NCBI RefSeq assembly: GCF_002646595.1
Contig: NZ_PDUD01000009.1
Coordinates: 62,001 to 126,000 of the forward strand
Length of the DNA: 64,000 nucleotides
Reading direction: 5' to 3'
DNA from: Flavilitoribacter nigricans DSM 23189 = NBRC 102662
GTDB taxonomy: Bacteria > Bacteroidota > Bacteroidia > Chitinophagales > Saprospiraceae
The translations under genes and the position numbers were made by a program. Below, piece by piece: positions 35,013 through 42,943 of the stretch. Within the stretch, counting starts at the first letter, position 1; each line of letters begins with the position of its first letter. The notes beneath the pieces were generated by a model. It ran no database searches. It was not told the origin of the DNA and worked only from the letters and a program-made list of their open reading frames with translations.

Positions 35013-37640
35013 TTACTGTAAGGCGGCCATCCGGTACGCCAGTATTTCATCCTGATAACCGACGATCAGGTGGGGCTCGCCCGCCTGAAAAAGATCCACG
35101 ATAAAAAAGGAAGTACTTCCCGCCAGCGGGAAACCGTTGACGACCTCTCCCTCCGGAGAAAGCAGATAGATCTTTCCGCTGCTCTCCAGGAGCAGGCCGA
35201 TCTGCGATGCATCTTTCCCGGGTTGATCCACCTTAAATATACGGTCGACCTTTTGCGGAAAGCTTCTTTCGAACTGCCGGACCAGACCACGGTCATTGTA
35301 AGTATGCAAGGCCAGGGCATTGCCGGAACTCAACAAATAATCCTTGCGATCATCGCCCCGGAAATCTTCATAGATCATCCGCACGCCCAGGTTATTCCCA
35401 ACGGGCAACCGGATCTGGATCGGATCTCCGATCAGCGGCAATACCTCCACCACACCACTATCCGTACAGCTGACAATGCGCTCCCTACCGGCCAGCAACT
35501 GGTACTGTAGGGAGGAATGGGCTGGTCCCGGAGGGAAATCGCCCAGCAGTCGCGGACTTCCGTCACGCGCGAAGGCGCGCAAGGTCCCATTGGTATTTCG
35601 CAGCGCGAGGTAGTCTTTATTATCGTGCTGGAAATGCAGCAGCGGCTGGGTGATCTCTCCGAGCTGACACAAGGGGTTCCAGCCGGGCACCGCTCCCCCA
35701 TTCAGCTCATACCCGTAGACACATCCATCCGTGGAAACCGCAAAGAAATTATAATTGCGATCATCGCTAAAGTCGATCACCGTTTGCGGTAAAGCCGTAG
35801 GATTACGCAATTCCAGGGGAAAGGGAGAAATTGGTTTCCCATCCATATCTACCAGGTGAATCGCGTTGGCGGTATTGAAAGTCAGGGCGGGCACATTGCC
35901 GACCTGCAGGGTTTTTATGGGGGAAAGTATTTTTCCATCCAGGGTCTGCTGCCATTTTATCCGCCCGGCTTCATCCAGCAGATAAAGACGATTCGTCGCA
36001 TCCTGGGCGGCGATCTGGGGTTTTCCCGCGGCCTCCCTGACCAGCCAGGGGCCGGCGGCCACCCGATTGGACAAAACCTGCCGCCAGCTCAGATCACCGG
36101 CCTCCTGCAGTTCGGCTCCCGGACGCCACAATCCCGAGATCTTACCACGACGGCCTTCCGTTTTCACCCGTAAAGCCAGTTGGCCCAATGCCGGCAAAGT
36201 GCGGGCCCAGTCGCCGTTCTCAACCAGGTATTGCCAGCCCGTTCGCCACTGTTTCCAGTCGAGAAAAAAGGCGAACTGCCCCCCGGATTCCGACAGGGTT
36301 ATCTGCCGGACCGTCTCGGTTAGCGGTAGGGCATTACCAACCACGTATTGATCCACCCAGCTTTCCAGGGAGTTTTGGTTCGTAGCCAGTACGACGTAAT
36401 TGCCGACGATCGTCCACCAGGGATTGTCCCAGCTCTCGTCCGAAAATGGGAAGAGGCTCTCGTTTTCGTAAACCTGAGTCAACTGAAACCCCTGATAATC
36501 TTCCGTTTGCAAGACGCCTACCTCCTCCATCCACTCGTTCAGCGCTTCCCGGACGGAAGTCTGATCCGTGAACCCAAAGAAATAAAGCTGTCTTTCCTCC
36601 ATTTGTGCATTAAATGGCCGCAGGGTAAGCTCCAGTAAAGGGCCCTGTATCCAGGGTAAAAAGAACCGCTGGAAACGTCTAACGCTACCGGAATGGTGAA
36701 GTCGGAAATAAGTCAAGGGATCCCCTACATTCAGGGCCCGGATACCGGCCGTATTAGCCGGGAGCATGCCCCAGAGATCGCTCTCCAGAGCAGCCGGAGG
36801 CACCTGGTTATCGAGCCATTCCCCGTCGGACAGGCTGTTTCCTTCGAGCCGGTACCCGTCCTGCTCCGGAAATACATCGATCCGGCAACGTTCCAGCCAA
36901 TCCGACCAGGTATAGGCGACGGGCCGGCCGGCCGGGGTGAACAACTGATCGATCAGGTCCTTCCAGTTGCGGGGATGCAGATAGACCGAGCAAAGGGCAT
37001 CCGGGTTTTCGGAGGGCAGTAATTCGTCTATCCAGTGGTCAGTATTCCCTTCCGTGGCCAGGGCTGCTTCTACCTGAAACGGCAACTTGGCCAGGATCAA
37101 CAGATTGCGGAATTTGCTAAGGGCCACTTTATCCCCATCCCCCAGATCTATGGTGTACACCAATTGTCCGCGAAAACTGGAGGACTGAAATCTGAGGCGT
37201 TTCGCCCTCAGCCACTCCTCGGGTTCCAGGTTCCCACCCATATTTCGCAGATCGAAGATCCAGGTGCCGGCTACCCGGCCGTTGCCAACCGGTACGATAC
37301 TGACGAGGCCATCCGCCCGGTCGATGGCGGTACGGGAAGGAAATAACGTATCGATAAGGCTGTTGATATTCCGCAGGTCTTCGTCCAGTCCGGGTAATAA
37401 GCTTATGGAGCGCTGCCAGGCATTTTCCTCCGCCCCGTCGCCCAGCATCAGTCCGCTTTCCATCCCGGAAAGCGTCACGACCACGCTGGCTTCGCTCGGA
37501 ACGATATCCGTGGCAGCTGCGGGGAGAATGGGAAATATCGACCAGCGATCGAGCGCCCAGACCGCTAATCCCAGGAATCCTAAAATGCCGATGGTGTAAA
37601 TAAGCTTCCGCTGCAAAATACCTGATATTTGATGACACAA
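35013..37640 (-). CDS. Large membrane-anchored protein with C-terminal propeller-like repeats
   Basis: 875 residues. There is no ATG near the start: TTG at 37640 or TTG at 37616 are the options, the second beginning just before the signal anchor KLIYTIGILGFLGLAVWALDRW. The first ~500 residues resemble DUF3352-type periplasmic proteins in layout (VVVTLSGMESG, repeated IDTLF/LLP segments), but that family call is weak. From about residue 540 repeats of the type 'NRLYLLDEAGRIKWQQ', 'AIHLVDMDGKPISPFPLELRN', 'FARDGSPRLLGDFPPG' and 'IYLLSPEGEVVNGFPLAG' indicate a quinoprotein-like beta-propeller. It probably stands in the inner membrane facing the periplasm. Function unknown. Confidence 0.75.
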   Translation of the reverse strand: MCHQISGILQRKLIYTIGILGFLGLAVWALDRWSIFPILPAAATDIVPSEASVVVTLSGMESGLMLGDGAEENAWQRSISLLPGLDEDLRNINSLIDTLFPSRTAIDRADGLVSIVPVGNGRVAGTWIFDLRNMGGNLEPEEWLRAKRLRFQSSSFRGQLVYTIDLGDGDKVALSKFRNLLILAKLPFQVEAALATEGNTDHWIDELLPSENPDALCSVYLHPRNWKDLIDQLFTPAGRPVAYTWSDWLERCRIDVFPEQDGYRLEGNSLSDGEWLDNQVPPAALESDLWGMLPANTAGIRALNVGDPLTYFRLHHSGSVRRFQRFFLPWIQGPLLELTLRPFNAQMEERQLYFFGFTDQTSVREALNEWMEEVGVLQTEDYQGFQLTQVYENESLFPFSDESWDNPWWTIVGNYVVLATNQNSLESWVDQYVVGNALPLTETVRQITLSESGGQFAFFLDWKQWRTGWQYLVENGDWARTLPALGQLALRVKTEGRRGKISGLWRPGAELQEAGDLSWRQVLSNRVAAGPWLVREAAGKPQIAAQDATNRLYLLDEAGRIKWQQTLDGKILSPIKTLQVGNVPALTFNTANAIHLVDMDGKPISPFPLELRNPTALPQTVIDFSDDRNYNFFAVSTDGCVYGYELNGGAVPGWNPLCQLGEITQPLLHFQHDNKDYLALRNTNGTLRAFARDGSPRLLGDFPPGPAHSSLQYQLLAGRERIVSCTDSGVVEVLPLIGDPIQIRLPVGNNLGVRMIYEDFRGDDRKDYLLSSGNALALHTYNDRGLVRQFERSFPQKVDRIFKVDQPGKDASQIGLLLESSGKIYLLSPEGEVVNGFPLAGSTSFFIVDLFQAGEPHLIVGYQDEILAYRMAALQ

Positions 37641-37708
37641 AAATGAAGCGACGAATCGAGAAAAACCACTTCTGAGTGGTAAATTTAAGCTTTTAACAAA
37701 AAAAGGAT

Positions 37709-38095
37709 ATGGCTAAGAATTGGATGGCCTGGGGAGCGATTTTGGCAATGGCAGCAGTGGCATTGGGAGCATTTGGCGCCCACGGACTGAAGGAGGCCCT
37801 GAGCCCGGAAAGGTTGGAGATCTTTCACACCGGCGTGCGGTACCAGTTTTACCACGCATTCGCACTGTTATTTCTGGGACTCTGGGCGAAATCTTCCCCG
37901 GAAAACCGGATGATCCCCAAGGCCGGCGTTGCCTTTATGATCGGCATCGTGCTTTTCTCCGGATCGCTTTACGTACTGTCTATCCGGGATCTGCTGAGCT
38001 GGCCGGTCGGCTGGTTGGGGCCCGTAACCCCACTGGGTGGCGTTGCCTTTATTATTGGATGGGTGTTGGTATTAGTGGGCGTGAACAGAGATTAA
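37709..38095 (+). CDS. DUF423 family membrane protein
   Basis: 128 residues, four membrane segments. Hallmarks are LGAFGAHGLKE near the N-terminus, FHTGVRYQFYHAFALLFLG, LFSGSLYVLSI and the C-terminal VTPLGGVAFIIGWVLVLVG. The family is common and of unknown function. AAAAGGA directly precedes the ATG. It is divergent from the large propeller protein (68 bp between starts) and convergent with the small gene at 38114. Confidence 0.93.
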   Translation: MAKNWMAWGAILAMAAVALGAFGAHGLKEALSPERLEIFHTGVRYQFYHAFALLFLGLWAKSSPENRMIPKAGVAFMIGIVLFSGSLYVLSIRDLLSWPVGWLGPVTPLGGVAFIIGWVLVLVGVNRD

Positions 38096-38113
38096 GCGAT
38101 CTGGGGCCGGTAT

Positions 38114-38335
38114 TTAGGGCCCCAGGGTTTCGAAAGAAACGATCTCTATGGGCGTTCCCCACATGATGAAGGACATGTCTTCCTCCACTTTTTTGGCTTT
38201 TATTTCAACTTCTTTGCCGTCGTGTTTGAGCTGTTCCGGCATTTTTACCGGTCGCCATTGGTTGCCTTTTGCATCTACTATTCCCCAGAAACCCATTTCC
38301 AGGTTCTGGTAAACGACCTTTCCTTTTATTTTCAT
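38114..38335 (-). CDS. Small conserved protein, OB-like
   Basis: 73 residues from the ATG at 38335. KIKGKVVYQNLEMGFWGIVDAKGNQWRPVKMPEQL followed by KEVEIKAKKVEEDMSFIMWGTPIEIVSF has the strand pattern of a short OB-like beta-barrel, with the 'GFWGI...WGTP(V/I)EI' ends typical of a small uncharacterised group of bacterial proteins. No signal peptide. It lies 57 bp downstream of the S24 repressor gene on the same strand and could be co-transcribed with it. Longer starts (38374) are not supported. Confidence 0.7.
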   Translation of the reverse strand: MKIKGKVVYQNLEMGFWGIVDAKGNQWRPVKMPEQLKHDGKEVEIKAKKVEEDMSFIMWGTPIEIVSFETLGP

Positions 38336-38392
38336 AAAATTTATAATTCTGATTGAAAATGTACACCGGACCACCGGGTACCAGTCGATAAG

Positions 38393-39238
38393 TTAATCCT
38401 TTTTCTGGCCGTTGTCCATTATTTTTTCGACGGAGTCATTCAAATTGGAGAGCAGTTTACCCTGAGCTGCGATGGTTTGCTTCAGCTCCCGGATCTCATC
38501 CAGCAAATAATTGCGGATATTCTGGGGCGAAGGCAGAAAGGGGCTGATCTTAGCCCGGACGTACCAGACCTCCCGGATATCTCCGAGGTCGATCCGGTTG
38601 GGTTCGTAGAAGGCATTATCAGAAAGGATCTCCAGCTGTTTTTCGGAACGCAGGAGATTATTCACCCGTTTGACCATCACATCCGCCCGTGTAATGATCA
38701 CGTAGACATAGTTATCCTTGATGGCGGATTCCCAAAGAGTGGGTTCCAGAAAACTACAGATCACCTTGTCCCCTTCGAACAGGGTGGGTTCCATACTATC
38801 CCCCGAAACGTCAAAGGAACGATGGGTGCCGACTTTGTATTTGTAATCGGGAAGGGTAAAAGTGGGAAGGTCCTGAATGAAGGTAGGATCTACCTGTTCT
38901 CCGGCATATCCGGCCTGGGCCGGTACCGGCACGTGCACGATCCGCTCGTCCTCCTGGGCGTTGGTCACAATGGTGAGCACCCGAAAACTTTTATGATCCT
39001 CTTCGGTCATAAACATGGGGCCTTCTCCCGTATAGAGGTACACCGGGTTCAGCTGGTATTCTTCCACTGCCTTGCGGATCAACTCAATGGTTACATCCCG
39101 CCGACCTTTCAGTATTTCGCTTAAACTTTGGGGTAAATAATCGAGTGAGATCGCAAACTGCCGACTCGAGCGGATGCGGTTTTCTTCTTTCAGTTTGTCA
39201 TGGCAGTTTATAAAACGCTGAGTTACAATGCTCTTCAT
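38393..39238 (-). CDS. XRE/S24 family (LexA/CI-like) transcriptional regulator
   Basis: 281 residues. The N-terminal helix-turn-helix (about 5-60: RFINCHDKLKEENRIRSSRQFAISL ... SLSEILKGRRDVTIELIRKAVEEY) is XRE-like. From about residue 100 there is a LexA/CI-type peptidase fold with the nucleophile Ser148 in FDVSGDSMEPTLFEGD and the general base Lys190 in DVMVKRVNNL. An Ala-Gly pair at 109-110 (PAQAGYAGE) sits where these proteins self-cleave. A C-terminal coiled-coil tail (IRELKQTIAAQGKLLSNLNDSVEKI) is additional. Such regulators respond to DNA damage or stress by RecA-stimulated cleavage. It neighbours the CHAT/STAND operon. Confidence 0.88.
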   Translation of the reverse strand: MKSIVTQRFINCHDKLKEENRIRSSRQFAISLDYLPQSLSEILKGRRDVTIELIRKAVEEYQLNPVYLYTGEGPMFMTEEDHKSFRVLTIVTNAQEDERIVHVPVPAQAGYAGEQVDPTFIQDLPTFTLPDYKYKVGTHRSFDVSGDSMEPTLFEGDKVICSFLEPTLWESAIKDNYVYVIITRADVMVKRVNNLLRSEKQLEILSDNAFYEPNRIDLGDIREVWYVRAKISPFLPSPQNIRNYLLDEIRELKQTIAAQGKLLSNLNDSVEKIMDNGQKKD

Positions 39239-39272
39239 ACGTGGTACTTAGTAGCGGGTGAACCTCCTTAAA

Positions 39273-39280
39273 CAAAAGTA
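39273..39280 (-). promoter_or_regulatory. -7 box TACTTTTG of the S24 regulator gene
   Basis: The complement of 39273-39280 reads TACTTTTG, matching TAnnTTTG, about 35 bp before the ATG. An AAGGAGG follows it but is about 24 bp from the start, too far for a normal ribosome site. Confidence 0.4.
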
Positions 39281-39410
39281 AACAATGCCACTCAATAAAT
39301 ATCAACAAGTCGCGATAATTTATACCAAAAAAGTGACATTCTCTGCGATCGGGGTGTCCGATGCACGGTATTCGGTTACAGATCGCGGGAAAGGAGTATC
39401 CTCTTATCCT

Positions 39411-40511
39411 CTATCGGCGTTTGGATCGAAAAAGGAACAGGCCCACCCCGATACTGCAATTCACGCTGTGCAATTTAAAGTCATTATCCGCGTAGTTGAA
39501 AGTATTGAGCAGCGCATCATTCGTAAAGCGCTCCGAGTTGCTCGTCACTTTCTGCATCAGGCGGTGGTATCGTACATCGAAGGATACATACGTCCGCTTG
39601 AAGCGAAACTTTCCGCCGGCTCCCGCGAGCAGCGAAAAATTAAAGCGCTTCCGCTGATCGCCGATCCCGATCAGGCTGGCGGAGCGGTCGTCCGCATCTC
39701 CCGGAAAATCGATCTCCGGGCCGATCGCCTGGGCCGCGTGCTTGATAAGATACTCCGGCGCTCCGCCCACAAAAAAGTAGGGAATAAAACGCGAGTGGAT
39801 GATCTCACTCCGGGGAACGGCGTTGATCTGCAGCAAAAACGGAAGCTGGGTAGATCGCAAACGCTCCAGAAAGGTAAGGGATGCCGGGGCCTGTGCCTCC
39901 CCACCGGGCAGACGGGCATTTCCCAACTGGTAATTGCGACGCAGGTAGATATTTGAAATACCGATCCCGGTAGTGATCTCTACGCTGGATTTGAATAGAT
40001 TAAAACTGAGATCGGCATGTACCGTCCAGCCGTACAGATCGTCATTCCGTCTTTTATAATTCAGGTCCTGTATATCCAGCTCGGAAAAAGCCAGGAATTC
40101 CTGCTCGATGATGGGACGGGTGATGGTATAAATGCCCAGGCGGACACCATAGGTCGCGATCGGGTAGGTCTCGTACTGATCTACGAGATATTTCACCTCG
40201 GGGATATCGGTATTCTGTTTAAAGAACGGATCCAGGCGCAACAGCTTCAGATGAATACTATCGGCCATTTTATCATTATCCAGAAAAAGGTGGGTTTCCT
40301 GCAACAGCGACAGTATCTCCCGGCGTACGGGGCGGGATATGGATTCGTCGGCCGCACACCGTTCCAGGGTACTAATTACCTCGTACAGGCGCCCCTGTTC
40401 GTACAGGCGGTGGGCCCGCAGTAGGTTTTCAGTACAGTCTTCCCGCTGCCCCAGCAATGGAACCGTCAAAAAACTAAGTAATACCAACAGGTTGAGGTGG
40501 GTCTTTTTCAT
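39411..40511 (-). CDS. Outer-membrane beta-barrel protein with TPR-like N-terminus, last gene of CHAT/STAND operon
   Basis: 366 residues. A signal peptide (NLLVLLSFLTVPLLGQ) is followed by a short helical, TPR-like segment (about 28-110: CTENLLRAHRLYEQGRLYEVISTLERCA ... LKLLRLDPFFKQN). From about 120 there are alternating amphipathic strands rich in Tyr/Arg/Phe (YGVRLGIYTI, YGWTVHADLSFNLFKS, VEITTGIGISNIYLRRNYQL, ... SVNCSIGVGLFLFRSKRR), typical of an outer-membrane barrel. The 'LLRLDPFFKQNTDIPEVKYLVDQYE' section resembles the substrate-binding repeat seen before barrels in other Bacteroidota proteins. Only 15 bp separate it from the WD40 gene, so it belongs to that operon. Confidence 0.75.
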   Translation of the reverse strand: MKKTHLNLLVLLSFLTVPLLGQREDCTENLLRAHRLYEQGRLYEVISTLERCAADESISRPVRREILSLLQETHLFLDNDKMADSIHLKLLRLDPFFKQNTDIPEVKYLVDQYETYPIATYGVRLGIYTITRPIIEQEFLAFSELDIQDLNYKRRNDDLYGWTVHADLSFNLFKSSVEITTGIGISNIYLRRNYQLGNARLPGGEAQAPASLTFLERLRSTQLPFLLQINAVPRSEIIHSRFIPYFFVGGAPEYLIKHAAQAIGPEIDFPGDADDRSASLIGIGDQRKRFNFSLLAGAGGKFRFKRTYVSFDVRYHRLMQKVTSNSERFTNDALLNTFNYADNDFKLHSVNCSIGVGLFLFRSKRR

Positions 40512-40526
40512 GGTACAGATCGATCG

Positions 40527-42893
40527 TCAGTTACACACCCGGATAGAACGGGTGATGCGCCGGGTAGTGCCTTCTCCAAAATAACGGCGGTAATCTTCAT
40601 TGGAGAGTTCATCGAAAGCCCGGATCAGACCGGATTTACGACTGATACTTTCCAGTTTGCGTTGCTGTTGCAGTGCGGCATTACCCGTAGCTTCCAGTTC
40701 TTCACACAAAAACTCCGCGTAATCGACAGGGCGAACGTTCCAAAAGTGCAAACTACCGTCCTGGCAACCGGTAATGATGTATTCGTCGGATTTGGCAAAA
40801 GTCACCGAAAGTACCCAGGTCGGATGCCGGTCAAAGACCACCGGCTGGTAGGACGGGTCCGCATAGCGTTCCAGATCCCATACGGATACAGTACCGTCGT
40901 AGCTGGCCATCGCCAGCTTCTTCCCATCATTGCTGAAGGCAAAATCGGAGATCGCGGCCTGGTGGGGTTTAAAGTCTTTCCGCGCATCCGCGCTGCGGGG
41001 AAGAAAATGATCTCCATTGGCGTTTGTTTCGATAAACATTACCCGCCCGCTCGTAAAGCCGATCACCAGCAAGGCGACACTATCGTTCAGCTGACCGTAA
41101 TCCACTTTGGCCACGGCACCGTAGTCCACTTCTTTGGGCGTACCGTAAAAATTGATCTCCTGGCGGCCCACCTTCCCGTCACCGAGCGAGTCGATCAGCA
41201 ATTCGTAGGCAAACTCCTGGTATTGTCCCTGCACGCTGAAAACAGAGGTGCCGTTCTTGTCCTTTATGATCAGGCTTTTGTTTGAGCGGTTTTTCGGAAA
41301 ACTTTCCAGGTTACGGCCCGCAGCATCATAGCGAAAAAAATGATCCAGTCCCGCTGCCAGGAAATCTCCGGAATTCGCAAATCCGGAAGTAAAGATCTCA
41401 TCCTGTGGTTCTACCGGAACGGACCCAACCGATGCGCCGTCAGGAGCGTGGAATACGTGGAAATCCCGGCTTTCGCCGGCCGCAAGCAGGCGTTTTCCGT
41501 CGGCGCTGACGGAAAGTTGATTGTAAACGACATCGGGCTGCGCATCGAAATTTCGGGGACTTGCCAGCTCGGGTACGCCCAGGCTGTTCCACGATTGGAT
41601 ACGCCACTGGCGGATCTGACCGTCGCTACCCGTTGTAAAGAATTGGTTCCCGTCGGGATGCAGCACGATATCCCGCACCGCTCCGTCGTGGGCGGTGGCA
41701 ATATCGAATTCCAGGTCTTCATCGAAAGAGGACGCAGCATCCAGCAGCGCCCGGACAATATTGGGGTGATAGACATCCCCCACGGCGGGGTTATCTCGAT
41801 TGAGTTTATAGGCTTCCAGCGTCACCAGGGTCTTGATCCGCGCATCTTCGATCTGCAGGGCGCGCGAAGCTGCATTCCAGGAGGTGATGATCCGGTTGAG
41901 CGTTTCGGAGCGATCCAGGGCGTCCTGCGCCAGTTTTTCGCTGGCTTCAGCCTGTTCCCGCAGCGCTTTGTTGCGGTTGGCATCGCGTTGGGCCTGCTCC
42001 GTCAATTCCTGGAGTTTTTCGGCCTGGGCCAGAATGCGGTTGCGGTCCTGTACGGCTTCCTGCCGCAGCGAATCGGCCAGTACACGCTGTTGTTCGGCCT
42101 CCAGAGCGCTGATCTCTGCACTTTCCTGGGCCTCCTCCGCTTCTTCGCGCGCGGCATCGGCCGCTTCTTTGGCTTCCCGGGCCTGCTCCAGGGCCTCCTG
42201 CGCTTCTTCGCGCAGCCGTCGTTCCTCGGCCCGCGATTTGTTTAGTTCTTCGTTGGCCTGCTGGAATTCTTCATTGTTGCTTTGCGCCGACTGGTAGTTG
42301 AAATAGGTATTGACGGCCATCGCTAATACCAGCAAAAAAGCCCCGGCAACTATCCAGTTGATCCGGCGGCGGCGGCGACGTACATTTTCCCGGGAGCGCT
42401 GAATAAAGGCCGTTTCCTCCGGGGTGAGGTCAATCAGCGGCAGAGAAGTATCGATGTAGTTCAGATATTGCCGGTCCAGCAGTTCCTCCCGGCTCATCCG
42501 GTCCTGGATGGTGGCCCGGATCGTCCGCAGTACCCGGTTTTCCGACTCTACTTTCTGAAATGCCCGCCGGGCCAGAAAGCTGTTAGCGATCTCGTAGCGG
42601 CCCGCCGAAGTGATCCGCAGGATACCGGCATCGCCCAACTCTTTGATGATGCGGGTGGTCGTGGCCGGATCCAGCTGGATCTGGCGCTGCAACTCACGCT
42701 GAATGGACGACTCGCTGAGCTGTACACGCGTGCCGTTTACCAAAAACATACTCAATACCCGGTTCCCCACCCCTTTGGCCCGCAGGCCCAACTGAGTCTC
42801 CAAGGTCTCGATCTGCCGGTCCAGCATCTCGTCCACCATCTCATTGGGGCGGCCGAGCTGATCGAGCAATTCGGTATTGATTACTTTTGGCAT
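40527..42893 (-). CDS. Winged-helix / transmembrane / coiled-coil / WD40 protein, CHAT-STAND system
   Basis: 788 residues. A winged-helix domain occupies about 1-115 (INTELLDQLGRPNEMVDEMLDRQIE ... GILRITSAGRYEIANSFLARRAFQ). A basic RRRRRR stretch precedes a single membrane segment (179-197). A long Ala/Glu/Arg/Gln coiled coil follows (about 203-335), and a WD40-type propeller runs from about 395 to 760 (AHDGAVRDIVLHPDGNQFFTTGSDGQIRQW, AISDFAFSNDGKKLAMASYDGTVSVWDL, VLSVTFAKSDEYIITGCQDGSLHFWNV). The winged helix is the part that normally follows the NTPase inside one STAND polypeptide. Here it starts a separate gene 50 bp after the NTPase gene. The WD40 propeller is the likely sensor. Confidence 0.88.
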   Translation of the reverse strand: MPKVINTELLDQLGRPNEMVDEMLDRQIETLETQLGLRAKGVGNRVLSMFLVNGTRVQLSESSIQRELQRQIQLDPATTTRIIKELGDAGILRITSAGRYEIANSFLARRAFQKVESENRVLRTIRATIQDRMSREELLDRQYLNYIDTSLPLIDLTPEETAFIQRSRENVRRRRRRINWIVAGAFLLVLAMAVNTYFNYQSAQSNNEEFQQANEELNKSRAEERRLREEAQEALEQAREAKEAADAAREEAEEAQESAEISALEAEQQRVLADSLRQEAVQDRNRILAQAEKLQELTEQAQRDANRNKALREQAEASEKLAQDALDRSETLNRIITSWNAASRALQIEDARIKTLVTLEAYKLNRDNPAVGDVYHPNIVRALLDAASSFDEDLEFDIATAHDGAVRDIVLHPDGNQFFTTGSDGQIRQWRIQSWNSLGVPELASPRNFDAQPDVVYNQLSVSADGKRLLAAGESRDFHVFHAPDGASVGSVPVEPQDEIFTSGFANSGDFLAAGLDHFFRYDAAGRNLESFPKNRSNKSLIIKDKNGTSVFSVQGQYQEFAYELLIDSLGDGKVGRQEINFYGTPKEVDYGAVAKVDYGQLNDSVALLVIGFTSGRVMFIETNANGDHFLPRSADARKDFKPHQAAISDFAFSNDGKKLAMASYDGTVSVWDLERYADPSYQPVVFDRHPTWVLSVTFAKSDEYIITGCQDGSLHFWNVRPVDYAEFLCEELEATGNAALQQQRKLESISRKSGLIRAFDELSNEDYRRYFGEGTTRRITRSIRVCN

Positions 42894-42943
42894 ATATACT
42901 TTAGATCAAAATTTCAAGCTGTTGCCGGCAACGCAGCCATTGG

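Noticed and set aside
42894-42943. Frameshift joining the NTPase and WD40 genes
   Set aside because: There is an in-frame TGA before the second ATG, and the gap sequence does not encode a plausible linker in any frame, so separate genes are more likely.
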